Notes under the pieces: generated by a model
The model's input: only the letters and a program-made list of their open reading frames with translations
Told to the model about the DNA's origin: nothing
The model's database searches: none
Position numbers and translations under genes: made by a program
Assembly: GCA_020638655.1 (NCBI GenBank)
Contig: JACKIC010000001.1
Location: forward strand, 744,001 to 808,000
Origin: Planctomycetota bacterium
GTDB lineage: Bacteria > Planctomycetota > UBA1135 > UBA2386
DNA length: 64,000 bases
Reading direction: 5' to 3'
Shown: positions 1 to 8,555 of the stretch, piece after piece
Layout of the letters: every line of letters starts with the position of its first letter
Position numbering within the stretch: position 1 is the stretch's first letter

Positions 1-866
1 GCTACGTCTACGTCGCGCAGCCGCCGCTGTATCGCCTGAGCAAGGGCAAGACGCAGAAGTACGCGGTCACCGAGGGCGAGCGCGACGAATACCTCGCCGA
101 GCTCGGCCTGGGCCAGACGTCGCTGCACCAGGTCGCCGGCGACGGCGCGGGCCGCAGCTTCACGGGCAACAAGCTGCGTGAACTGATCGAGTGCGTCGGC
201 CGCATCCTCGGCGAGGAGCGGCGCCTGCCGGCCGACGCCGAGGTGCCGTTCCTCGACTACCTGCAGGAGGCGACGGTGCCGGACTGCGAGCTGCCCGACT
301 ACTACGTCGTGCACCAGGGCCAGCGGCGCTTCTTCGACACCGAGGCGCAGGTGCAGGCCGAGCTCGAGCGCCTCACCGCCGAGAAGGGCGAGCCGCTGCG
401 CGTCTACGAAGGCGCCGAGTCGGACGTCGAGCGCGGCAAGGCCGACGTCGAGGTCTACGCGCTGCACATCGGTCGCGAGATCCAGGCCAAGCTCAAGAAG
501 CTCGTGGCGATGGGCGTGCCGCTCAGCACCCTGATGAAGGCCGCGAAGGACGCCGCGCCGCTGTGGGAGGTGCGCACGGGCAACGATGCCAAGCCCGCCG
601 CCAACCTCGTGCAGGCGGTCAAGGCGATCCAGGAGGCCTGCGAGAAGGCCGTCGAGATCTACCGCTACAAGGGCCTCGGCGAGATGAACCCGTCGCAGCT
701 CTTCGAGTCGACGATGGACCCCGAGCGCCGCATGCTGCGCCGCGTCACCATCAACGACCTGGTCGAAGCCGACCACATCTTCACGCTGCTGATGGGACCC
801 GAGGTCGAGCCGCGGCGTGAGTTCATCGAGAAACACGCCCTCGAGGCGACCAACATCGACGTCTGA
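1..866 (+). CDS. gyrB: DNA gyrase subunit B, C-terminal part (5' truncated by window edge)
   Basis: This is the ATP-driven subunit of type II topoisomerase, which introduces negative supercoils together with GyrA in the cytoplasm. The reading frame is open from base 3 and ends at TGA 864-866. The visible part is the end of the TOPRIM region followed by the C-terminal GyrB domain. The diagnostic motif is YKGLGEMNPSQLFESTMDP, followed by the usual RRMLRRVTINDLVEADHIF and a terminal EFIEKHALEATNIDV. ParE shares this architecture, but a C-terminus ending in N-I-D-V is typical of GyrB. The upstream ATPase domain lies outside the window. A large nested hairpin directly follows the stop codon. Confidence 0.95.
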   Translation, partial: YVYVAQPPLYRLSKGKTQKYAVTEGERDEYLAELGLGQTSLHQVAGDGAGRSFTGNKLRELIECVGRILGEERRLPADAEVPFLDYLQEATVPDCELPDYYVVHQGQRRFFDTEAQVQAELERLTAEKGEPLRVYEGAESDVERGKADVEVYALHIGREIQAKLKKLVAMGVPLSTLMKAAKDAAPLWEVRTGNDAKPAANLVQAVKAIQEACEKAVEIYRYKGLGEMNPSQLFESTMDPERRMLRRVTINDLVEADHIFTLLMGPEVEPRREFIEKHALEATNIDV

Positions 867-869
867 TCC

Positions 870-928
870 GCGCGTGTCGCCGGACCGTCTGCGGCCGCCC
901 GGGCCGCAGACAAGTTCCCGACACGCGC
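870..928. terminator. Nested double hairpin after gyrB
   Basis: Two perfect 10-bp inverted repeats are nested. The outer arms GCGCGTGTCG (870-879) and CGACACGCGC (919-928) enclose the inner arms GTCTGCGGCC (887-896) and GGCCGCAGAC (902-911), which have a 5-nt loop. A symmetrical 7 x 7 internal loop separates the stems. There is no T-tract on either strand, so this may be a strong stem terminator, an RNA-stabilising 3' end, or a protein site. Confidence 0.6.
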
Positions 929-993
929 CCCGGCAGCGACAGGAAGCCGTGCCGGGCGGCCACGACGGCCGGCGACGACCGAGAACCGAACGA

Positions 994-2466
994 ATGCACC
1001 GCCTGCGTCACCTGCTCGGCCTGGCCATCTTGCTGGGCGCCGCCCTCGGCGCCTGGTGGTTCGTGAGCGTGCTGCGCCACCTCGGGGACCGACCTGGATT
1101 GGCGCTGCAGGTCGAGTTCCGTGACGCGCGCGGCCTGCGGGCCGGCGCCGACGTGCGGTATCGCGGCGTGCGCGTCGGCGTGGTCCGGTCGGTGGACATC
1201 TCGGGCGACGGCAACAAGTCGGTGATCGGCCTGCTGCTCGATCCGCCGGGCGCCGCCCACGCCTGCGTCAACAGCTCGTTCTGGATCGTGACGCCGCGCT
1301 TCTCGGGACTGACGGGCGGCGCGACCGGTCTCGACACCCTGGTGCGCGACGCCTACATCAGCTTCCGCACGCCCGACGATCACGGTTCGCCGCTGATGGC
1401 GGGCAGCCTGTTGGCGGGCCGCGAGAAGCCGGTGGCGGCCGAGCCGGACGCGCTCGAGGACATCGAGCACGGCGACCTGTTGATGACCTTGCTGGTGCCC
1501 GAGAACCACGGGCTGCGGCCAGGTTCGGCGGTGGTGTTCCGCGGCATGCAGACCGGCGACGTGCGCTCCGTGGACCTCGCGCCCGACGGCACGCACATCG
1601 AGGTGCAGCTGCGCATCGGTCGGCGCTTCCGGCAGACGGTCACCGACCGCGCCGAGTTCTGGGTGGCGCGGCCCTACGTCTCCGGCGCGCTGTTCTCGGG
1701 CTTCACCGTCACCGACATGAGCGCGCTGGTGTCGCCGTACGTGAGCTACTACAGCGAGGCCGGCAAGGGTGTGCTGGTGCAGGACGGCTACCGCGCCGCG
1801 GCGCAACCGGCGCGACCCAACCACGAGGTCGCCGACGTGCCGGCGAGCGCGCTGCGGCAGGAACAGCCGAAGGCGCCGGCGTCCGACGAGAGCATCGCGC
1901 TCGCGCGCATCGTCTACGCCGCCGTCGAGAAGGACACGTTCAGCGCCGACGACCCGGTGCACTTCGAGGGCAGCGGCCTGTTCTACTTCGACCGCGCCGG
2001 CCGCGCGGTGGTGGTCACCGCGCGCAGCCTGGTCGACGGCACCTACACGGTGCAGGACGCGTTCGGCGGCGACCCCGAGATCGCCGACGAGCAGATCAAG
2101 GTTCGGCTCGGCGACGGCAGCGTGCTGCGCGCCGGCCGCGTCTGGGTCGATCCGAACGGCGCCGACCTCGCCGTGCTGGTGCTCGAGGACGTGCCGCGCG
2201 ACATCAGCGGCACGGCCGTGTCGCGCCTGCACCTGCAGGGCAAGCTGGCGCCCGATGGCGAAGGCGTCGAGCTGCGCCGCATGGCGCCCGACGGCGCCAC
2301 CAGCGTGGTGCCGCTGGACAAGCCCGGCACGTGGCCCGAGAGCCTGGGCGCCGCGGTCTCGGCCGGCAACCTCGTGTTCGCCATCTACGGCCGCTCGGGC
2401 CTGCGCAGCGACAACCCGGCCGTGGTCTCCCTCGAGCTGCTGCCCAACGACCTGCGCCCGCAGTGA
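994..2466 (+). CDS. MCE-domain lipid transport protein (PqiB/MlaD-like) with C-terminal degenerate trypsin-like domain
   Basis: A 490-residue protein with one N-terminal membrane helix (about residues 7-24) and two MCE segments. The first starts around residue 34 (LALQVEFRDARGLRAGADV) and the second around residue 157 (VPENHGLRPGSAVVFRGMQ). MCE proteins form periplasmic rings or tunnels that carry phospholipids between membranes. From about residue 297 the chain resembles the first barrel of HtrA-type proteases: a GSGLFY segment, VVTARSLVDG where TNNHVIDG-like sequence is expected, then ADLAVLVLED. The catalytic His position is Ser here, and the protein ends before any GNSGG serine motif, so it should be inactive. 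ATG 994 is chosen because it begins a clean membrane anchor. The ABC component follows after 7 bp. Confidence 0.8.
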   Translation: MHRLRHLLGLAILLGAALGAWWFVSVLRHLGDRPGLALQVEFRDARGLRAGADVRYRGVRVGVVRSVDISGDGNKSVIGLLLDPPGAAHACVNSSFWIVTPRFSGLTGGATGLDTLVRDAYISFRTPDDHGSPLMAGSLLAGREKPVAAEPDALEDIEHGDLLMTLLVPENHGLRPGSAVVFRGMQTGDVRSVDLAPDGTHIEVQLRIGRRFRQTVTDRAEFWVARPYVSGALFSGFTVTDMSALVSPYVSYYSEAGKGVLVQDGYRAAAQPARPNHEVADVPASALRQEQPKAPASDESIALARIVYAAVEKDTFSADDPVHFEGSGLFYFDRAGRAVVVTARSLVDGTYTVQDAFGGDPEIADEQIKVRLGDGSVLRAGRVWVDPNGADLAVLVLEDVPRDISGTAVSRLHLQGKLAPDGEGVELRRMAPDGATSVVPLDKPGTWPESLGAAVSAGNLVFAIYGRSGLRSDNPAVVSLELLPNDLRPQ

Positions 2467-2473
2467 TCGCTGC

Positions 2474-4000
2474 ATGACCTCCGATCGCAGCACGGATCGC
2501 GGCGCGGACACGGCGATCGAGTTTCGTGGCTTCGGCCTCGCGCACCGCCGCGCCGAGGGGGACGAGACGCTGCTCGCCGACGTGGACCTCGTGCTGCAGC
2601 GGCACCGCTTCTTCCTGTTCGTCGGCACCAGCGGCGGCGGCAAGTCGTCGCTGCTGCGCCTGCTCGCCGGGCTCGTCGAACACCGCGAACCGCCGCCGCG
2701 CATCACCGGCGACCTGCTGGTGTTCGGGCGCTCGCTCGACGAGCACCACGAACGCGCCCACGACGGCAAGGTCGCCGCGATCCTGCAGGACGAAGGCCTG
2801 CTCGACGAGCTGTCGCCGCGCGCCAACGTCGAGCTCGCGCTGCGCGCGGCCGACCGCTCGACCAAGCTCGCGCCGGCACTGCTGGCCCAGGCCGGCCTGC
2901 CCGACCCGCCCGAACGCACGGCCCAGCTGTCGGGCGGCATGCGCAAGCGCGTCGCCGTCGCCAGGGCGCTCGCGGCGAGCCCCGAGCTGCTGCTCTGCGA
3001 CGAGCCGACGGCGGGACTCGACGGCGAGGCGGCGCGGCAGATCGCGCAGCTGCTGCGCGCGGCGCACGACGAGGACGAGCAGCGCACCACGATCATCGTC
3101 ACGCACGACATCGCCGCGTTCGCGGGGCTCGTCGACGGCGTGCTGGTGCTCGATCGCGCGCAACGTTCGCTGCGGCTCGAGGGGCCGGACTACGCGCCGA
3201 CGGGCACCGCGTCGCTGTCGCGCGACAAGCAGGTCGACGCCGACTCGGCGGCCCTGCACGGGCTCTCCAAGCTGCTGCTGCAGCTCGGCGCGATCGTCGA
3301 GACCGTGCTGGAGTCGCTGAAGCGGCTGCCGCCGTTCGAGTTGCCGCAGACCGCGCGCACCGTCTGGCGCTTCGCCACCGAGCCGGCCCTGTTCGTCGCC
3401 ATCGCCGGCGCGGTGATCGGCGGGCTGGCGACGTTCTTCGGGCTGCGCAACAACCCGATCGAGGGCGGCTTCGAGAACGCGATCCTGACCGGCACGGGCA
3501 AGGTCTCGACCGCGGTGCTGGTGCCGCTGCTCAGCGGCTTCTTCTTCACCGCGCGCATCGCCGCGGGTGCGGCGGCGCGCCTGGGCACGATGAAGCGCAC
3601 CAACCAGATCGCGGCGCTGCAGATGATGGGGGTCCGCCCCGCCGACTACCTGCTGACGCCGCTGGTGTGGGGCATGATCGTGGCGATGCCACTGGTGACG
3701 CTGGCCGGGGTGGTCGCCGCGGCGGGGGCGGCCGCGCTCGCGGCCGGGCTGGTGTCCGGAATCTCGACAGCGGGCTGGGCGGCGGCCTACTTCCAGACCG
3801 TGGATGCCACCGACGTGCTGGTGCTGCTGGCCAAGACGACCCTGTCGGGCTACCTCGTGGCGCTGTGTTGTTATCACCTTGGCACCGGGCCCAAGCGGTC
3901 GGGGGCGGAGGTGGGCGAGGCGGTCAACGCGGCGATCGTGCAGGGCATGGCCCTGGTGCTGACCGTGCACGCCGGCCTGACGTTCTGGGCCTACGCCTGA
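2474..4000 (+). CDS. Fused lipid ABC transporter: MlaF-like ATPase plus MlaE-like permease
   Basis: A 508-residue fusion of two subunits that are normally separate. The N-terminal half is an ABC ATPase with Walker A GTSGGGKSS (about residue 52), a Q-loop (ILQDEGLLDELSP), signature LSGGMRKR (about 153), Walker B LLLCDEPTAGLD and a switch His in IIVTHD. After a linker of about 60 residues, the C-terminal part from about residue 295 is a MlaE/DUF140 permease with several hydrophobic spans and the family feature NQIAALQMMGVRPADYLLTP. It lies 7 bp after the MCE gene, so the pair should form one inner-membrane phospholipid transporter. In E. coli, mlaF and mlaE are separate genes. Confidence 0.88.
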   Translation: MTSDRSTDRGADTAIEFRGFGLAHRRAEGDETLLADVDLVLQRHRFFLFVGTSGGGKSSLLRLLAGLVEHREPPPRITGDLLVFGRSLDEHHERAHDGKVAAILQDEGLLDELSPRANVELALRAADRSTKLAPALLAQAGLPDPPERTAQLSGGMRKRVAVARALAASPELLLCDEPTAGLDGEAARQIAQLLRAAHDEDEQRTTIIVTHDIAAFAGLVDGVLVLDRAQRSLRLEGPDYAPTGTASLSRDKQVDADSAALHGLSKLLLQLGAIVETVLESLKRLPPFELPQTARTVWRFATEPALFVAIAGAVIGGLATFFGLRNNPIEGGFENAILTGTGKVSTAVLVPLLSGFFFTARIAAGAAARLGTMKRTNQIAALQMMGVRPADYLLTPLVWGMIVAMPLVTLAGVVAAAGAAALAAGLVSGISTAGWAAAYFQTVDATDVLVLLAKTTLSGYLVALCCYHLGTGPKRSGAEVGEAVNAAIVQGMALVLTVHAGLTFWAYA

Positions 4001-4058
4001 GTCGGCGAACCGCGGGCGCGACTCAAGCCGACCCGGTCGAACGGCCGATGACGAGGGC

Positions 4059-4652
4059 GTGAAGGGCGTCGACAAGATCACCGCGGTGCGTCTGGCGGAG
4101 ATTCTGACCGAGAGGGCCGTGGTGTCCTCGGAGGTCATCACCGACGCGTTGTACGCGCAGGACAAGAACGGCGAGCCGTTCGTGCAGGTGCTCGTCAACG
4201 GCGGTCACATCACCGAGTGGGACCTCGCCAAGCTCGTCACCGAGAACTTCAACCTGCCGTTCCTGATGGCCAGCAACTATCAGATCAGCGACGCGGCGAA
4301 GGCGAAGTTCTCCAAGGAGGTGCTGTTCCAGTACACGATGGTGCCGCTCGACGTGTTCGACGACATCGTCTGCGTGGCGATGCCCGTGATGCTGACCTTC
4401 GAGGAGATCCACAAGATCCAGAAGGCGCACGAGTGCGTGCTGTTCCCCTACGTCGGGTTGATCAGCGAGAACAAGAAGGTCCTCAGCGACCTGCACAAGG
4501 ACTACCCGGAGTGGGCGTCGGCCGAGCAGAAGCGCCGCGAAGAGGCCGCCAAGCAGTTCTCGGCGAAGCAGTCGGGTGATTGGATGAGCATCTTCGACGC
4601 GGGCGAAGAGGCGATCCAGGCGACGATCAAGAAGGGTCCTTCGAAGAAGTGA
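4059..4652 (+). CDS. Stand-alone MshEN/GspE N-terminal domain protein
   Basis: A 197-residue protein starting at GTG 4059; the ATG at 4048 runs straight into a stop. Residues about 10-75 (RLAEILTERAVVSSEVITDAL, then LVNGGHITEWDLAKLVTENFNLPF) match the N-terminal domain of type II secretion and type IV pilus ATPases, some of which bind cyclic di-GMP. The rest (VPLDVFDDIVCVAMPVMLTFEEI) resembles the second half of that module. No ATPase domain follows, so this is probably a regulatory or adaptor protein. The C-terminus is charged. Its last 26 bp overlap the 3' end of the convergent tat gene. Domain assignment is good; function is inferred. Confidence 0.7.
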   Translation: MKGVDKITAVRLAEILTERAVVSSEVITDALYAQDKNGEPFVQVLVNGGHITEWDLAKLVTENFNLPFLMASNYQISDAAKAKFSKEVLFQYTMVPLDVFDDIVCVAMPVMLTFEEIHKIQKAHECVLFPYVGLISENKKVLSDLHKDYPEWASAEQKRREEAAKQFSAKQSGDWMSIFDAGEEAIQATIKKGPSKK

Positions 4653-5076
4653 CCTTCGCGTCGGTCTCCGGCGCGTCCGCCGCGGGATCGTCCGCAGGCT
4701 CCTCAACCGGCTCGTCTGCGGGCTCATCGTCGGGCAGCGACGACGACAGGTTCTTGTCGGTCAGTTCGCGGAACGGCGCCGCCAGGTGTTCCTTGGCCGC
4801 GTCCTGGAGCGCGCGCTTGGGATCGGCGACGGCGCGCCCGACCTGGCCGATGTTGCGCAGCTCCTTGGCCGAGTCCTGGAACGACTTCTTCACGTCGTTG
4901 AGGTCGCCGTCGCGGTCGAGCTGTTCCTTGAACTCCTGGAAGCCGCGGCGCAGGTGGGCCACGGCCTTGCCCAGGGTGCGACCGGCCTCGGGCAGGTTCC
5001 TGCCGTAGAGCAACAGGCCGATCACCAGGAGGATGAACATCTCCTGGAAGCCGATCGAGGGGAGGAAGGCGAGCAT
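4627..5076 (-). CDS. Sec-independent translocase component TatA/TatB family
   Basis: A 149-residue protein with the Tat layout: an N-terminal membrane helix (about 1-20, SIGFQEMFILLVIGLLLYG), the hinge GRNLPEAGRTLG, an amphipathic helix (KAVAHLRRGFQEFKEQLD) and an acidic, disordered tail rich in Asp, Glu and Pro. TatA/B proteins form the pore or receptor that exports folded twin-arginine substrates. The Phe-Gly-type hinge is replaced by Tyr-Gly. TatA and TatB cannot be separated here; no tatC is adjacent. The gene is divergent from the ABC-F gene with 99 bp between starts, and its 3' end overlaps the upstream plus-strand gene. Confidence 0.85.
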   Translation of the reverse strand: MLAFLPSIGFQEMFILLVIGLLLYGRNLPEAGRTLGKAVAHLRRGFQEFKEQLDRDGDLNDVKKSFQDSAKELRNIGQVGRAVADPKRALQDAAKEHLAAPFRELTDKNLSSSLPDDEPADEPVEEPADDPAADAPETDAKVTSSKDPS

Positions 5077-5134
5077 GTCGGACGGCCAAGCATACGCATC
5101 TGGCCCGTCCGGTTCCCAGAGCCCCCGCGCCGCT

Positions 5135-5164
5135 CTGGACTGCCCGGGGGCCCGGCCCTACCCT
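5135..5164 (+). promoter_or_regulatory. Candidate promoter of the ABC-F gene
   Basis: A CTGGAC box (5135-5140) is followed after 18 bp by TACCCT (5159-5164). The -10-like box ends 11 nt before the ATG at 5176, so the leader would be only a few nucleotides long. Confidence 0.45.
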
Positions 5165-5175
5165 CTTTCGCCCTC

Positions 5176-6768
<1,593 letters not shown>

Positions 6769-6783
6769 CGGCTGGCGGCGTGC

Positions 6784-7344
6784 TCAGTTGCGCTTGAGCC
6801 CGACGGCGAGTCCGGTCACGGCCAACCCTGCAGCCGGCAGGCTGCCGGTCATGAACGTCTGGAAGCTGCCCCACTCGCTCTCGACCGCGGCGGCGAACCG
6901 GTCCCACAGCCCGCTGATCGCGTTCCAGTCCACCTGCAGCACGCCCATGTAGGTGAGCAGCATCGTGAACACGAGCCAGAAGCCGAAGGCGATCGTGGCG
7001 ACCTTGAGCATCGCGCGCATGAAGCTGCCGATGCAGAAGCCGGCGACGAACGAGAAGCCGAGCCGGAACACGCCCTTCGCCGCCGGCTCTTCGGCGGCGG
7101 TCGTCGCGCCGGTGCCGCCCGGGTAGTTGTCGGGCACCAGGCCCACGGCGAGGGCGCCGTCCGGGCCGGTCGTGCCGGTCGTCGCCGGCGGCGCGCTGCC
7201 GCTGTTCATCAGCGTGAGCACACCGCCGGTCACCATGACCGCGAGGCCGACACCGACCGCGACCTTCTTCCAGCGCGGCAACTGGACGAGCCACTCGCGG
7301 AACGAGGTGGGGGGGGTGCTCGGGGCTGTTTCGGGCGATTCCAT
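6784..7344 (-). CDS. FUN14 family membrane protein
   Basis: A 186-residue protein starting at ATG 7344 (MESPETAP). It has an N-terminal membrane segment (about residues 25-45, KVAVGVGLAVMVTGGVLTLM), then a Gly/Thr-rich linker and a FUN14-like C-terminal domain: GFSFVAGFCIGSFMRAMLKV, a hydrophobic span, LTYMGVLQVDW and a final short hydrophobic segment. The GxCxG-type turn and the YxGxxxVDW element are hallmarks of the family. Bacterial members are uncharacterised; the eukaryotic relative FUNDC1 acts in mitophagy. The gene is convergent with ettA, with a 15-bp gap. Confidence 0.7.
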   Translation of the reverse strand: MESPETAPSTPPTSFREWLVQLPRWKKVAVGVGLAVMVTGGVLTLMNSGSAPPATTGTTGPDGALAVGLVPDNYPGGTGATTAAEEPAAKGVFRLGFSFVAGFCIGSFMRAMLKVATIAFGFWLVFTMLLTYMGVLQVDWNAISGLWDRFAAAVESEWGSFQTFMTGSLPAAGLAVTGLAVGLKRN

Positions 7345-7457
7345 CGCATCGCAGCTTAGCGACCCGGCGAAAGGCGCGCCGAGCCCCTTTTTGCTTGAGG
7401 CGCGTGGCCTCCGGCGGTTTCCTGCTCGGCCCGTTTCCCCCATCCCGCAACCTCAAC

Positions 7458-8474
7458 ATGCGTATCCTCAAACTCGCCGGCGTCCTGCTCGCCCTCGCCT
7501 CCGGCCTCTTCGCGCAGGACAGGATCACCCTGTCCAACGGTGACGTGCTCACCGGCACCATCAAGACCATGGCCAGCGGCAAGGTGACGATCGAGTCGCC
7601 GCTGCTCGGCGAGATCACGGTGCCGCTCGCCGACATCAAGAACCTCACCACCCAGGACATGGTCGACCTGCAGACCGCCGAAGGCGACCTGCTGGTCAAG
7701 CGCCGCATCCTCGGCATCGAGGCCGGCCGGCTGCGCCTCGAGGGTGCGACCGCGGAGCTCGAGCTCGCCAACCTCGACAAGATCAACCCGCCGTCGGATC
7801 CCGAGCCGTCGTGGACGGGCAACTTCAAGCTCAACGCGCTGTGGACCGACGGCAACACCGACCGCCGCTCGGTCGGCGCGTCGCTCGACGCCAAGCGCGA
7901 GACCAAGGCGGACCGCATCTCGTTCGACGCCAGCTGGAACTACAGCGAGGACAAGGCGAACGGGGCGACCAGCTGGAACCTCACCGAGCGCCGCGCCGGC
8001 GCCGGCATGCAGTACGACTACTTCCTCGGCAAGCGTTGGTACGCGCTCGGCACCGCCCGCGTGCTCGGCGACACGTTCGCCGACCTGGACCTGCGCCTCA
8101 CCGCCGGTGCCGGTCTCGGTTACACGATGATCGACAACGACGACACGCGGCTGCTGATCGAAGCCGGCTTGTCCTACCTCAACGAGAACTACCGCTCGAA
8201 CATCCCCTCGGTCGACTACCTGGCGGCTCGCATCGCCTACAAGTTCAACCAGAACCTGACCGAGCACACGCGCTTCCAGCAGACCGTCGAGGCCTACCCC
8301 TCGCTCGAGCAGGCCAGCGACATCTACCTGCAGGCGCGCTCCGAGTTCATCACCAACCTGACCGCGAGCATGATCGCCTCGCTCGCGCACATCATCGACT
8401 ACGACAACACGCCCTCGCCGGGCAACCAGCGCGCCGACCAGCGCGTCGAGCTCTCCATCGGCTGGAGCTTCTGA
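7458..8474 (+). CDS. Outer-membrane DUF481 family protein
   Basis: A 338-residue exported protein. Residues 1-19 form a signal peptide (RILKLAGVLLALASGLFAQ). Residues 20-110 are a beta-rich periplasmic part with the pattern ITLSNGDVLTGTIKTM and VTIESPLLGEITVPLADI, as seen ahead of many DUF481 domains. From about residue 115 (WTGNFKLNALWTDGNTD) the protein alternates amphipathic strands typical of a DUF481 barrel and ends in an outer-membrane-type C-terminal Phe (ELSIGWSF). ATG 7458 is chosen because it begins the signal peptide. The stop codon is the first triplet of a repeat found three times in the window, followed here by a long hairpin. Confidence 0.82.
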   Translation: MRILKLAGVLLALASGLFAQDRITLSNGDVLTGTIKTMASGKVTIESPLLGEITVPLADIKNLTTQDMVDLQTAEGDLLVKRRILGIEAGRLRLEGATAELELANLDKINPPSDPEPSWTGNFKLNALWTDGNTDRRSVGASLDAKRETKADRISFDASWNYSEDKANGATSWNLTERRAGAGMQYDYFLGKRWYALGTARVLGDTFADLDLRLTAGAGLGYTMIDNDDTRLLIEAGLSYLNENYRSNIPSVDYLAARIAYKFNQNLTEHTRFQQTVEAYPSLEQASDIYLQARSEFITNLTASMIASLAHIIDYDNTPSPGNQRADQRVELSIGWSF

Positions 8475-8496
8475 GCGTACCGAACCGGGTACAAAC
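8472..8496 (+). repeat. Stop-codon-linked 25-bp repeat, copy 1
   Basis: Begins with the TGA of the DUF481 gene and reads TGAGCGTACCG, then AACCGGGTAC, then AAAC. It contains the short inverted repeat GTACC...GGTAC. Closely similar copies start at the stop codons at 50570 and 61206, all on the plus strand and all between convergent genes. Confidence 0.75.
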
Positions 8497-8537
8497 GACA
8501 CACGGCCTGCCGCGCAGCGGCAGGCCGTGTGTCGTTT
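8493..8537. terminator. Bidirectional terminator with 21-bp perfect stem
   Basis: The left arm 8493-8513 and right arm 8517-8537 are perfect reverse complements, with loop GCA. The stem starts in AAA and ends in TTT, giving both strands a short U-run. It sits between the convergent DUF481 and lptD genes, so it can end both transcripts. Confidence 0.85.
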
Positions 8538-8555
8538 GCGGGCGGTCTCCTGCCC

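Noticed and set aside
823..3111. 762-codon open frame on the minus strand over the MCE/ABC genes
   Set aside because: Low-complexity Arg/Ala/His-rich sequence, no domain; it is the antisense of real genes in GC-rich DNA.
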